This document shows, piece by piece, positions 8,404-17,515 of a DNA stretch of 48,516 nt. The position numbers and the translations under genes are program-made. Source of the stretch: Bacteroidaceae bacterium (lineage in GTDB: Bacteria; Bacteroidota; Bacteroidia; Bacteroidales; Bacteroidaceae); assembly GCA_011959205.1 (NCBI GenBank), contig BLLV01000006.1, forward strand, positions 1 through 48,516, written 5' to 3'. Every line of letters starts with the position of its first letter. Within the stretch, counting starts at the first letter, position 1. Below the pieces are notes generated by a model. That model searched no databases, was not told the DNA's origin, and worked only from the letters and a program-made list of their open reading frames with translations.

Positions 8404-10482
8404 ATGAGAAAACGATTTGTGACCGTTCTTTTGGCTTGTTCTTTGGCCGGAGGACTTTTTGCACAACAACCTTGGTTTAAAGACAAGGATTTGACTTTGA
8501 CCGGTGCTTATTATTATCCCGAGCATTGGGATGAAAGTCAATGGGAGAGAGATTTTAAACAGATGCACGATTTGGGTTTTGAATTCACCCATTTCGCGGA
8601 ATTTGCTTGGGCGCAATTGGAACCGGAAGAGGGAAAATATGATTTTGCCTGGTTGGATAAAGCGGTGGCTTTGGCTGCCAAATATGATTTGAAAGTCATT
8701 ATGTGTACTTCTACGGCAACTCCACCGGTATGGCTGAGCCGTAAATACCCTGAAATTTTGATTAAAAATGAAAATGGTACCGTGCTTGATCACGGAGCAC
8801 GTCAACATGCTTCTTTTGCTTCTCCCGTTTATAGAGAACTGGCTTATAAAATGATAGAGAAGTTAGCTCAGCATTATGGAAATGATTCCAGAATAATCGG
8901 CTGGCAGCTCGATAATGAGCCGGCCGTACAATTTGATTATAATCCGAAAGCCGAACTGGCTTTCCGGGATTTTTTGCGTGAAAAATATCATCATGACATT
9001 AAAGCATTGAATGATGCCTGGGGAACGGCTTTTTGGAGTGAGGTTTATTCTTCTTTTGATGAAATAACTCTTCCTAAAACTGCCCAGATGTTTATGAATC
9101 ATCATCAGATTTTGGATTACCGCCGTTTTGCTGCCAGTCAGACAAACGACTTTTTGAATGAACAATGTTTGTTAATTAAAAAACAGGCAAAGAACCAATG
9201 GGTGACTACGAACTATATTCCTAATTATGAGGAAGGACATATCGGTGGCAGCCCTGCACTTGATTTTCAAAGTTATACTCGCTATATGGTGTATGGAGAC
9301 AATGAAGGGATCGGCCGTCGCGGATATCGAGTGGGAAATTCGTTGCGTATTGCTTTTGCCAATGACTTTTTCAGACCCATCCAAGGTACTTATGGAGTAA
9401 TGGAACTTCAGCCAGGACAGGTGAATTGGGGGAGTATCAATCCTCAACCGCTGCCCGGAGCTGTCCGTTTATGGATGTGGAGCGTATTTGCCGGTGGAGG
9501 CGACTTTATCTGTACTTATCGTTATCGCCAGCCTCTGTATGGCACGGAACAATATCACTATGGCATTGTAGGTACAGACGGAACAACGGTAACTCCCGGT
9601 GGACGTGAATACGAGCAGTTCATGAAAGAAATCAGACAGCTTAGGGGGCAGGTTGCTGCTCGTGAGGTGAAACCGGCCGATTATTTGGCGCGTCGTACTG
9701 CTATTCTTTTTAATCATGAAAATTCATGGAGCATTGAGCGCCAGAAGCAAAATCGTACATGGAATACATTGGGGCATATTGAGAAATATTATCGCACGTT
9801 GAAATCTTTTGGCGCGCCCGTAGATTTTATCAATGAAAGCAAGGAGTTCTCCTCTTATCCAGTGGTCATAGCTCCGGCTTATCAATTGGCAGACAAGGCA
9901 TTGGTAGATAGATGGACTGATTATGTAAAGAAGGGTGGTAATTTGGTCTTAACTTGCCGTACAGCCCAAAAAGACCGCCATGGACGTTTACCCGAAGCTC
10001 CTTTCGGTTCCATGATAAATGAACTGACCGGTAATGAAATGGAGTTTTATGATTTATTACTTCCTGAAGAACCGGGCAAATTACGGATGGATGGAAAAGA
10101 ATATACGTGGAATACTTGGGGAGAGATATTGAAACCGGGTAAGGATTCACAAGTATGGGCTACTTATACACAGGAATTTTATGAAGGAAAACCGGCAGTC
10201 ACTACTCGTAAGTTGGGAAAAGGTACTGTTACTTACGTGGGAGTGGATAGTACGGACGGATTATTGGAGAAAGATATTTTGAAGAAACTATATGCGCAAT
10301 TGAATATTCCTGTGATGGATTTGCCATACGGTGTAACTGTAGAGTACCGCAATGGTATGGGGATTGTACTGAATTATATAGATAAACCTTATAAATTCGT
10401 ACTTCCTTCGGGAGCCAAAGTGTTGATAGGAGAACCAGTAATTCCTACAGCAGGAGTGTTGGTATTTTCTATTCCTGATTGA
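8404..10482 (+). CDS. GH42 beta-galactosidase, exported
   Basis: Glycoside hydrolase family 42 enzyme of 692 residues, predicted to release beta-linked galactose. The N-terminal barrel begins with AYYYPEHWDESQW (35-47), a GH42 hallmark. The acid/base is Glu172 in GWQLDNEP and the nucleophile is Glu334 in GVMELQPGQVNWG. A trimerisation domain and a small C-terminal beta domain follow, giving normal family length. Many GH42 enzymes are cytoplasmic, but this one carries a clear signal peptide (to about GLFAQ, residue 21), so it should act in the periplasm. It is the second gene of the GH43-GH42 operon and ends 20 bp before a strong terminator. Confidence 0.9.
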   Translation: MRKRFVTVLLACSLAGGLFAQQPWFKDKDLTLTGAYYYPEHWDESQWERDFKQMHDLGFEFTHFAEFAWAQLEPEEGKYDFAWLDKAVALAAKYDLKVIMCTSTATPPVWLSRKYPEILIKNENGTVLDHGARQHASFASPVYRELAYKMIEKLAQHYGNDSRIIGWQLDNEPAVQFDYNPKAELAFRDFLREKYHHDIKALNDAWGTAFWSEVYSSFDEITLPKTAQMFMNHHQILDYRRFAASQTNDFLNEQCLLIKKQAKNQWVTTNYIPNYEEGHIGGSPALDFQSYTRYMVYGDNEGIGRRGYRVGNSLRIAFANDFFRPIQGTYGVMELQPGQVNWGSINPQPLPGAVRLWMWSVFAGGGDFICTYRYRQPLYGTEQYHYGIVGTDGTTVTPGGREYEQFMKEIRQLRGQVAAREVKPADYLARRTAILFNHENSWSIERQKQNRTWNTLGHIEKYYRTLKSFGAPVDFINESKEFSSYPVVIAPAYQLADKALVDRWTDYVKKGGNLVLTCRTAQKDRHGRLPEAPFGSMINELTGNEMEFYDLLLPEEPGKLRMDGKEYTWNTWGEILKPGKDSQVWATYTQEFYEGKPAVTTRKLGKGTVTYVGVDSTDGLLEKDILKKLYAQLNIPVMDLPYGVTVEYRNGMGIVLNYIDKPYKFVLPSGAKVLIGEPVIPTAGVLVFSIPD

Positions 10483-10502
10483 AAACGTATGACGGATAGA
10501 AC

Positions 10503-10534
10503 AAAAAGGAGCGGCTTCACAGTCGCTCCTTTTT
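10503..10534. terminator. Bidirectional intrinsic terminator
   Basis: A perfect 11-bp stem (AAAAAGGAGCG pairing with CGCTCCTTTTT) encloses a 10-nt loop between the convergent GH42 and GH105 genes. The stem ends in A and T runs, so it can terminate transcription from both sides. Confidence 0.9.
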
Positions 10535-10600
10535 ACGTAACCTAAATCTAACCTTTAAATCATAGTCTATGAAAAAACGATTCACTAACCAATCATAGTA

Positions 10601-11734
10601 TTAATTTAATTTGTAAACCTCACTTCCGGCGAGCAGGAAACACCCTACTCCAAAATCTTCAAAATCGGGTACTTTATCGTATGTGACAGGCTGACTGTCT
10701 TTCGGTTCTTTTCCGGTTCCTTGTACAAGTCCCAGGAAGCCGTTAGGGTGAACCGCATCCTTCACCATAGCATTCCATGCTTTCAACAAGACAGGCAGGT
10801 ATTCTTTTCTGTCCAACAGTCCGTTACGTACCCCCCATGCCATGCCATATACAAATAAAGCGGTGCCACTGGTTTCTTTACCTCCGAAGTTTGATTCGTC
10901 ATGCATACTTACATTCCAAAAACCATCTGTACGTTGGCAATTTTTGATTGCTTTACTCATGGTCAGGAAATCATTGATATAGTCGGTGCGATGTTTTTCA
11001 TTAGTAGGAATTTCATCCAGTACACGTACCAGTGCTGCATATACCCATCCATTACCGCGGCTCCAATAGCAATTTTTACCGTTAGGTTCTTTGTAGGGGG
11101 GATCGAAGTCCTGGTCTCTCCACCACAAACCTTCTTTGGGGTTGTACATACCATTCTCACCATGTTTATTACGGGTATATTCATACATATCCCACATTTT
11201 GTCGAAATATTTTTGTTCTCCGGTCAATTTTCCCAGTTTGGCAAATACAGGCATTCCCATCTGGATGGCGTCAATCCACCACCAGTCGTTTACCTGAGGG
11301 GTATTGACCAGCATATCTATATTGGCTTTTGCCTTACGGATTCTTTCCGGATCGGGACAAATGTTATATAAGTCAATGTAAGTCTGGCTGGCACAGTAAT
11401 CATCCGCATTGCGGGTGGTTGTACCGTTACGGAATCCCCATTCGTGGTAATTTGACCAATCGACAGCATATTTATAATAGTCATCGCGTGGATACACGGA
11501 GTAAAGAGCCATTAATCCTTCATAATATACTCCGCGTGTCCAAATATTACTAGGACGGGTTACATTTTTTACAAAAGAAGGAGTACGATAATCGGCATAC
11601 TTCTTCATGAAGTAATCATTGACTTTTGTAACAGTCTTCAATGTTTCTTTTTTATCAGGCAAGTCTTGTGCTTTTACAACTCCAAAACCTAATGCGGCCA
11701 AAAAGAATGACAGTATTAATTTTTTCTTCATCAT
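10601..11734 (-). CDS. GH105 unsaturated uronyl hydrolase
   Basis: Predicted GH105 enzyme of 377 residues with a signal peptide (to about VVKAQ, residue 23). GH105 hydrates the double bond of 4,5-unsaturated galacturonyl or glucuronyl ends left by lyases, which releases the sugar. The alpha6/alpha6-barrel motifs are canonical: Asp111-Asp112, catalytic Asp155 in WWWIDAIQ, and the carboxylate-binding motif YWSRGNGW with Trp224, Arg226 and Trp230. ETSGTA follows later. This pattern equals the W-x-R-x3-W motif of Bacillus YteR. It stands alone on the minus strand between two plus-strand groups and has its own promoter. It is one of four GH105 genes here and one of the two with the normal Arg. Confidence 0.9.
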   Translation of the reverse strand: MMKKKLILSFFLAALGFGVVKAQDLPDKKETLKTVTKVNDYFMKKYADYRTPSFVKNVTRPSNIWTRGVYYEGLMALYSVYPRDDYYKYAVDWSNYHEWGFRNGTTTRNADDYCASQTYIDLYNICPDPERIRKAKANIDMLVNTPQVNDWWWIDAIQMGMPVFAKLGKLTGEQKYFDKMWDMYEYTRNKHGENGMYNPKEGLWWRDQDFDPPYKEPNGKNCYWSRGNGWVYAALVRVLDEIPTNEKHRTDYINDFLTMSKAIKNCQRTDGFWNVSMHDESNFGGKETSGTALFVYGMAWGVRNGLLDRKEYLPVLLKAWNAMVKDAVHPNGFLGLVQGTGKEPKDSQPVTYDKVPDFEDFGVGCFLLAGSEVYKLN

Positions 11735-11760
11735 GTTGTTTTAGTGTTTTAATGGTAATG

Positions 11761-11792
11761 CAAAAGTAGGATGGCCTGAACCTTTCTACAAT
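11761..11792 (-). promoter_or_regulatory. Promoter of minus-strand GH105
   Basis: Read on the minus strand, ATTG (11792-11789) lies 20 bp before TACTTTTG (11768-11761), an exact TAnnTTTG -7 box placed 26 bp before the GH105 start codon. Spacing and leader length fit Bacteroides sigma-ABfr promoters. Confidence 0.6.
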
Positions 11793-11955
11793 GGAAATGC
11801 GTACATCTTCCTTGAATATTATGCATGTGTACACATTTCGATCGTATTTTTGGAAAAGTAGAGAGAGCTGTAAGCTTCTGATAATACAGAAGGCAGGTTA
11901 GATTGGTAAGATATGAATAATGAAGAAATTTGATAGTTTTTGAGAGAATACTGAT

Positions 11956-11985
11956 ATTGAAATCGATGGTTTCAGTTTATATTTG
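11956..11985 (+). promoter_or_regulatory. Promoter of the PL8-type lyase gene
   Basis: ATTG (11956-11959) is followed after 18 bp by TATATTTG (11978-11985), an exact -7 box 29 bp upstream of the PL8 start codon. It is divergent from the GH105 promoter in the same 280-bp gap and has the same ATTG -33 variant. Confidence 0.55.
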
Positions 11986-12014
11986 CAATATGGTGTTATT
12001 AAAATTTAATAGGG

Positions 12015-14060
12015 ATGAATAAATTTGTCAAATGCATTTTTTTGTGTGGTTGTTTGTTGGTAAATCAAGCTGTTCGGGCGGCCGGAGTAGATGAACTATA
12101 TTGTATAAAGAAAAACTATAGAAGTATATTGGTACCTTCTGTAGGAAAAAATGACTCCTTACAAACAGATTTTATTCAGATAAAGCCAGAAACGGAGATG
12201 TCTGATCAAATAGTGGTGGAGCTTCATCAGCGTTATCCTTTTGATTTGAATAAAATAAAAAGATATTTGGAGAAGATGAGGAAGGATGGTTCATGGGCGG
12301 ATATCAATTATGCTGATATCAAACGTTCCGGTTGGGAGCCCAAACAGCATGCGGAACGTATCTTGGAATTGTCAAAGTTATATTATTCTGAAGAAACGGA
12401 GTTTTATAAATCGGAAGAGATTAGCAAAGCCATCCATTCGGCTTTGGCTTATTGGTTCTCTGCTAAACTGAAGTGCCGAAATTGGTGGTACAATGAGATA
12501 GGGGTGCCTAAAACTTTGGGACCTGCTTTTATCTTATTAGAGGAACAATTATCGGTAGAAGAGAAACAGTTTGCTATAGAAGTAATGAGTGATGCCAAAT
12601 TTGGTATGACCGGACAGAATAAAGTATGGTTGGCAGGGAATGTATTAATCCGGGCTCTTTTGGAAAATAACGAGCAGTTGGTGAAAGCTGCACGGGATAC
12701 CATTGTTTCGGAGATATGTACAGGTAGGAAGGAAGGTATTAAAGACGACTGGAGTTTTCATCAACACGGTCCTCAGCAACAGTTTGGTAATTATGGGCTG
12801 GCTTATGTCTCGGGCATGAGTTTCTTTTGCCGGCTGTTTCAAGGAACAACATACGCTTTTGACAAGCGGCAAATGGCTATATTGCATTCTCTGGTGAACA
12901 AAGGCTACAGATGGATTATTTGGAACAGGTATATGGATATAAGTTCGTTGGGGCGTCAGTTTTTCCATCATGCGCAGATACATAAAGCGTATGGGCTGGC
13001 ATTTGCAGCAGCCGATTTAGGATTGGACGGATTTCCAAAGGAAGGTAACCCATTGGTAGGCCATAAACATTTTGATGATTCGGATTATACTGTGCATCGA
13101 AGTAAAAACTGGATGGGAACAGTGAAAATGTCTTCTAATCGTGTGATTGGTACAGAGCTGGTTAATGAAGATAATTTGAAAGGGTATTATTTGGGTGATG
13201 GCGCTACTTATTTTTATGTCCGTGGTGATGAGTATTTGGATGTTTTTCCGTTTTGGGATTGGAGAAAGATTCCAGGGACTACATCTTATGAAGATGTGAA
13301 TCCGGTTCCCAATGTAAAGGTGATGAAATCAAACAATAGAAGTTCTTTAGTTGGCGGATTGAGTGATGGTAAAAGGGGAATGACGGCTATGGAATTGGAT
13401 CGTGATGGATTGAAAGCATATAAATCATATTTGTTTATGGATGATTATATAGTTTGTTTGGGTGCCGGTATCCAGGCGGATACTACCTTGTGTGTAACTA
13501 CTTCTATAGACCAACGTGTGAAAAAAGGGGAACTTTTGGCTTGGATAGAAGGGAACTGGCGGAAAGTCGCTGAGAGGGAATTCTTTATACAAAAAGATAT
13601 GCGTTTTTTTCATGACCAGACAGGGTATATTATATTAGGTGAGGATACTTTAGTAGCTGAGGCTGGAAAGCGTACGGGTCGTTGGTGTGATTTTATGAAA
13701 ATGTATAAACCGGCTACGGTAGATGGTGAGGTGGTTTCTTTGCATCTCCGTCACGGAGTACGTCCGGAGTACGCTAAGTATCAGTACCTTGTTTTTCCGG
13801 GAAGTTCAAAAGAAAAGCTGGAAGCGTTTGATGTGGCAAAAGAAGTGAAAGTTATTCGTAATGATGCAGTTGCTCAGGTGTTGCAGATTCCTTCGGAGGG
13901 TAATGGATATTGGGTAGCTGCTTATCAAAATAAGAAAATAGTGGTGGATGGAAAAAGTTTTATTCCAAAATGTCCTGGAATTTATTATGTGGAACGGACA
14001 AAGCATGGTTTGGAAGAAAAACTGGAGGCTCCTTTTCGGTTGATTAATGATGCGGAATGA
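12015..14060 (+). CDS. PL8-type polysaccharide lyase
   Basis: Predicted polysaccharide lyase of the hyaluronate/chondroitin/xanthan lyase superfamily (PL8), 681 residues, exported by a signal peptide (about 1-23). The N-terminal alpha/alpha toroid carries Asn156 in CRNWWYNEIGVP and His251 plus Tyr260 in HQHGPQQQFGNYG; the His-to-Tyr spacing of 9 is that of characterised PL8 enzymes. Arg314 is in SSLGRQFF. Beta-sandwich domains fill the C-terminal half. It is somewhat shorter than most PL8 lyases. All seen catalytic residues are kept, so cleavage of a uronosyl linkage by beta-elimination is expected. PL8 substrates include hyaluronan, chondroitin, xanthan and alginate, and which applies here is unknown. 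The leader before its start codon matches that of the BACON lyase gene. Confidence 0.82.
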   Translation: MNKFVKCIFLCGCLLVNQAVRAAGVDELYCIKKNYRSILVPSVGKNDSLQTDFIQIKPETEMSDQIVVELHQRYPFDLNKIKRYLEKMRKDGSWADINYADIKRSGWEPKQHAERILELSKLYYSEETEFYKSEEISKAIHSALAYWFSAKLKCRNWWYNEIGVPKTLGPAFILLEEQLSVEEKQFAIEVMSDAKFGMTGQNKVWLAGNVLIRALLENNEQLVKAARDTIVSEICTGRKEGIKDDWSFHQHGPQQQFGNYGLAYVSGMSFFCRLFQGTTYAFDKRQMAILHSLVNKGYRWIIWNRYMDISSLGRQFFHHAQIHKAYGLAFAAADLGLDGFPKEGNPLVGHKHFDDSDYTVHRSKNWMGTVKMSSNRVIGTELVNEDNLKGYYLGDGATYFYVRGDEYLDVFPFWDWRKIPGTTSYEDVNPVPNVKVMKSNNRSSLVGGLSDGKRGMTAMELDRDGLKAYKSYLFMDDYIVCLGAGIQADTTLCVTTSIDQRVKKGELLAWIEGNWRKVAEREFFIQKDMRFFHDQTGYIILGEDTLVAEAGKRTGRWCDFMKMYKPATVDGEVVSLHLRHGVRPEYAKYQYLVFPGSSKEKLEAFDVAKEVKVIRNDAVAQVLQIPSEGNGYWVAAYQNKKIVVDGKSFIPKCPGIYYVERTKHGLEEKLEAPFRLINDAE

Positions 14061-14409
14061 TTGCTGAGGATATGCATTTATGAAAACACATTTGTATGTA
14101 TTTGTTAGCTCTGTTGGTTTGTGCTTGTTTCGTCAATGTCATGTATATGCAGCTGGTAGATAATTAGTTCATGGTTCTTTCATTTTAGTTTGTTGATATG
14201 CATAAATGAAATGTTTTATCAAATAAGCTATTCGTAGAATGTTTATTATGAGTGGTTTGGAACGTTTCTTTAAAAAAATGACACAATATTATAAACGTTT
14301 GGAAGCCTTTTGTGAGTTGGTTTAATATTGATAAATGTTGGGGAAATACTAGAAAAGGAATTGGAGAAACTTCTATTGTTTTGTAGTGGAAAAATAAAAA
14401 ACTACTATT
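14061..14409. promoter_or_regulatory. Regulatory gap before SusCD pair 1
   Basis: This 349-bp AT-rich gap has no gene. It holds two copies of GTTTGGAA (14255-14262 and 14297-14304), 42 bp apart, and two near-copies of GATATGCATwwATGAAA (14069-14085 and 14195-14211). A one-mismatch -7 box, TTGTTTTG (14376-14383), lies 26 bp before the susC start. These are candidate HTCS operator and promoter parts, seen by eye only. Confidence 0.4.
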
Positions 14410-17400
14410 ATGGAAAAACAAAAAAACATGTCGCTTCGTCGATTCCTTTTCATCTTGGTTGCTCTGTTGACTGGTATTTCTTTGCCGGCGCAGACAATCA
14501 AAGTAAGTGGCCATGTAGTGGATGCTACAGGCGAACCTATGATTGGAGTCTCGGTAGTTCCGGAGAAAAATCCTACATCGGGAACTATTACGGATTTTGA
14601 GGGTAATTTTCAAGTTGATGTTGAAAAAAGTTCTACATTGAAATTCTCCTATATAGGATATGTAGACCAAGTGTTGAAGGTCATCGGAACTACAATGAAA
14701 GTAGTGATGCAGGAAGATACCAAACAGCTGGATGAAGTGGTTGTAGTGGGGTACGGTGTGCAGAAAAAGGTAAACTTGACCGGTGCGGTGGGTAGTGTGG
14801 ATGCTGAAGACCTGACCAAACGGGTATCTCCCAATGCCTCCTCTATGTTGCAAGGACGCGTGCCGGGATTGCAAATTGTACAGAACTCGGCCAATCCGGG
14901 TGCGGAGTCTGCGGCTATCCAGATTCGTGGTCAAGGTACTTTCTCTGGAGCGGGTAGCAATCCTTTGATTTTGATTGATGGGGTGGAAGGTGATATGGAC
15001 AAGGTAAATCCTAACATGATTGAAAATATCACGGTACTGAAGGATGCTGCTTCTGCTTCAATTTATGGTTCGCGGGCAGCCAATGGCGTTATCTTGATTA
15101 CTACCAAGAACGGTTCCGAAGGACGTTTGAATATAGATTACAGTTTTAATATGGCCTGGCAGTCGCCTACTACCATTCAGAAACGTATCATTAATTCAGC
15201 TGAATACATGACTTTGTTCAATAAAGCATTGGAACATACAGGGGGTGATATTGCTACTAAAGGTTATGAACAGGAATGGATTGATGCTTATAAGAATGCC
15301 GCTCCCGACGATCCTCAATATCCCAATCATGACTGGTATGGTGATGTTATCAAGACAGCTCCCATGCAACAGCATTTCTTGAGTGTGAATGGTGGCAAGA
15401 ACGGAACAACCTATAATTTCGGTTTGGGCTATCTGGATCAGGATGGTATGGTAATTCAAACCGGATACAAGCGTTATGACGCGCAGGTCAATTTGAAAAC
15501 AAATCTGGGTGGACGGGTAACTTTCGGTACCAATATAAACTTCTCCAAGTCCAATCGTCATTCTACCTCTTATACCAGCGGTGGCAATCAGATTGACAAC
15601 AACGAAACGGAGGACTTGATTCTCTGCACTTTTACCCAAGGTCCGTATTATACTCCTTATTTGCCTGACGGACGTTTCGCTTCCAGCGGTTATGCGGGCC
15701 GTGGTCACAACAAGGCTCCGTTGGCGGTGGCTTACAGTGGCGGTGGAAAGAAGTTTGATGAGAACTATGTACTGGGAAGCGCATTTGCAAAGGTAAAGAT
15801 CTTGGAAGGTCTGGATGCTGAGGTGAAAGCTTCCGTCCGCTATAATCAGACACAGGCCAAATGTCTTACCGTTTCGGTTTCCGCTTATACATTTCACCCG
15901 AATGCTTTTGGTGATCATCAGGAAAGTGTGTATAATACCGATGTCAATACATTGACTGTACGTCAGGAAACTGAAACGCAATATACATTATACGGAACAT
16001 TGAACTATAAAAAAACTTTTGCCAAACATCATAATCTGAATGTTATGTTGGGTTATAACCAGGAAAATTTCCGCTATGACAAATTGGGTGGATACAGAAC
16101 AGGAGTTCCTACCAATGTACATTGGGAATTGGATGTGGCTCCTACAGCAGGGCAAACCAATGAGGGCAACGCTTACGAATGGGCTATCCAGTCTTATTTC
16201 GGTCGTTTGAACTATGATTTCGCAGGTAAATATTTGTTTGAGGCCAGTTTCCGTTACGATGGTACTTCCCGTTTGGCAAGCAACAAACGCTGGGGATTGT
16301 TTCCGTCGTTCTCTGGCGGTTGGCGTGCTTCGGAAGAAGGCTTTTTGAAAGAGGTGGAATGGCTTTCCAACTTGAAAGTGCGTGGCTCATGGGGACAGTT
16401 GGGTAATCAGAACATCGGTAATTATCCGTATCAGGATGCGTTGACTGCTGTGAAATACAATTTTGGAGGAGTGGTAACACAGGGATTTAGCCAAAATACG
16501 CTGACCAATATGGATATCATGTGGGAAACTACGACAGCTACTGACTTTGGTTTTGATTTCGGTCTGTTCAATAATAAAATCTATGGTTCGGTAGATTATT
16601 ACAAAAAGAGGACAGAAGATATTCTCCGCACTTTGCAGGTTCCTTCCCATATTGGTGTGACTGCTCCTACGGTGAATAGGGGGATTATGCAAAATACCGG
16701 TTGGGAATTTGTGTTGGGACACGAGAACCGCATCGGTGATTTTACTTACAGCATTTCTGCCAATTTGGAAACTTATAAGAATGAGCTAGTACAGTTTGGT
16801 GCCCGCGAAATCAACAACAACGGAACCATTCGCCAGGAAGGCCTTCCTTGGGACAGCTATTATATGTATGTGTTTGACGGTATTTATCAGAACCAGGCGG
16901 AGATTGATGCGCTGAAACCATTGAGTAACTTGACCAAACCGGGTGATATGAAATACAAAGACATCAATGGTGACGGAAAGATAACGCCCGAGGATCGCGT
17001 TGTTGTAGGTGGTGCTTTCCCTAAGTTCAATTATGGATTTACGGTGAATGCGGCATGGAAAGGGTTCGATTTGTCTGTTTTCTTCCAGGGAGTGCAAGGA
17101 AAGAAAACTTATGTGAAAGAATGGGGTATTGCTCCTTTCCGTCAAGGGTCTGTTCCGGCTGTGTACTGGAGAGACGCTTGGAATGGGGAAGGAACTTCCA
17201 ATACGATTCCCCATATTTTTAACGACAACTATGCACCTAACACAGCGATTTCCACTTGGTGGTTGCAGGATGCTTCTTACTTGAGAATGAAGAATCTTCA
17301 GATTGGCTATACATTGCCTAAGTCTTGGCTGGAGAAAGTTCGTTTCCAAAATGTAAGAGTGTATTTCTCAGGTGATAATTTATTGACATTCACCAACATG

Positions 17401-17499
17401 TTTCAAGGGTTGGATCCGGAACGTACGGCAAAGAATTCACGAGGCGTTATCTATCCACAGGCGAAGGTGGTATCTTTCGGCTTAAAAGTAACCTTATAA
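14410..17499 (+). CDS. SusC-like TonB-dependent transporter 1
   Basis: Outer-membrane SusC-family transporter of 1029 residues, which imports oligosaccharides with its SusD partner using TonB energy. It has a signal peptide (about 1-28) and a carboxypeptidase-regulatory-like domain starting KVSGHVVDATGEPMIGVSV. The SusC-type junction DEVVVVGYGVQKK and a plug domain with RGQGTFSGAGSNPLILIDG follow, then a long beta-barrel ending in an aromatic-rich strand (VVSFGLKVTL). Length and domain order are complete. The susD gene follows after 16 bp. It is the only intact SusC in the window and therefore likely the main importer for the locus. Confidence 0.95.
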   Translation: MEKQKNMSLRRFLFILVALLTGISLPAQTIKVSGHVVDATGEPMIGVSVVPEKNPTSGTITDFEGNFQVDVEKSSTLKFSYIGYVDQVLKVIGTTMKVVMQEDTKQLDEVVVVGYGVQKKVNLTGAVGSVDAEDLTKRVSPNASSMLQGRVPGLQIVQNSANPGAESAAIQIRGQGTFSGAGSNPLILIDGVEGDMDKVNPNMIENITVLKDAASASIYGSRAANGVILITTKNGSEGRLNIDYSFNMAWQSPTTIQKRIINSAEYMTLFNKALEHTGGDIATKGYEQEWIDAYKNAAPDDPQYPNHDWYGDVIKTAPMQQHFLSVNGGKNGTTYNFGLGYLDQDGMVIQTGYKRYDAQVNLKTNLGGRVTFGTNINFSKSNRHSTSYTSGGNQIDNNETEDLILCTFTQGPYYTPYLPDGRFASSGYAGRGHNKAPLAVAYSGGGKKFDENYVLGSAFAKVKILEGLDAEVKASVRYNQTQAKCLTVSVSAYTFHPNAFGDHQESVYNTDVNTLTVRQETETQYTLYGTLNYKKTFAKHHNLNVMLGYNQENFRYDKLGGYRTGVPTNVHWELDVAPTAGQTNEGNAYEWAIQSYFGRLNYDFAGKYLFEASFRYDGTSRLASNKRWGLFPSFSGGWRASEEGFLKEVEWLSNLKVRGSWGQLGNQNIGNYPYQDALTAVKYNFGGVVTQGFSQNTLTNMDIMWETTTATDFGFDFGLFNNKIYGSVDYYKKRTEDILRTLQVPSHIGVTAPTVNRGIMQNTGWEFVLGHENRIGDFTYSISANLETYKNELVQFGAREINNNGTIRQEGLPWDSYYMYVFDGIYQNQAEIDALKPLSNLTKPGDMKYKDINGDGKITPEDRVVVGGAFPKFNYGFTVNAAWKGFDLSVFFQGVQGKKTYVKEWGIAPFRQGSVPAVYWRDAWNGEGTSNTIPHIFNDNYAPNTAISTWWLQDASYLRMKNLQIGYTLPKSWLEKVRFQNVRVYFSGDNLLTFTNMFQGLDPERTAKNSRGVIYPQAKVVSFGLKVTL

Positions 17500-17515
17500 T
17501 ATAAAGTATATACAG

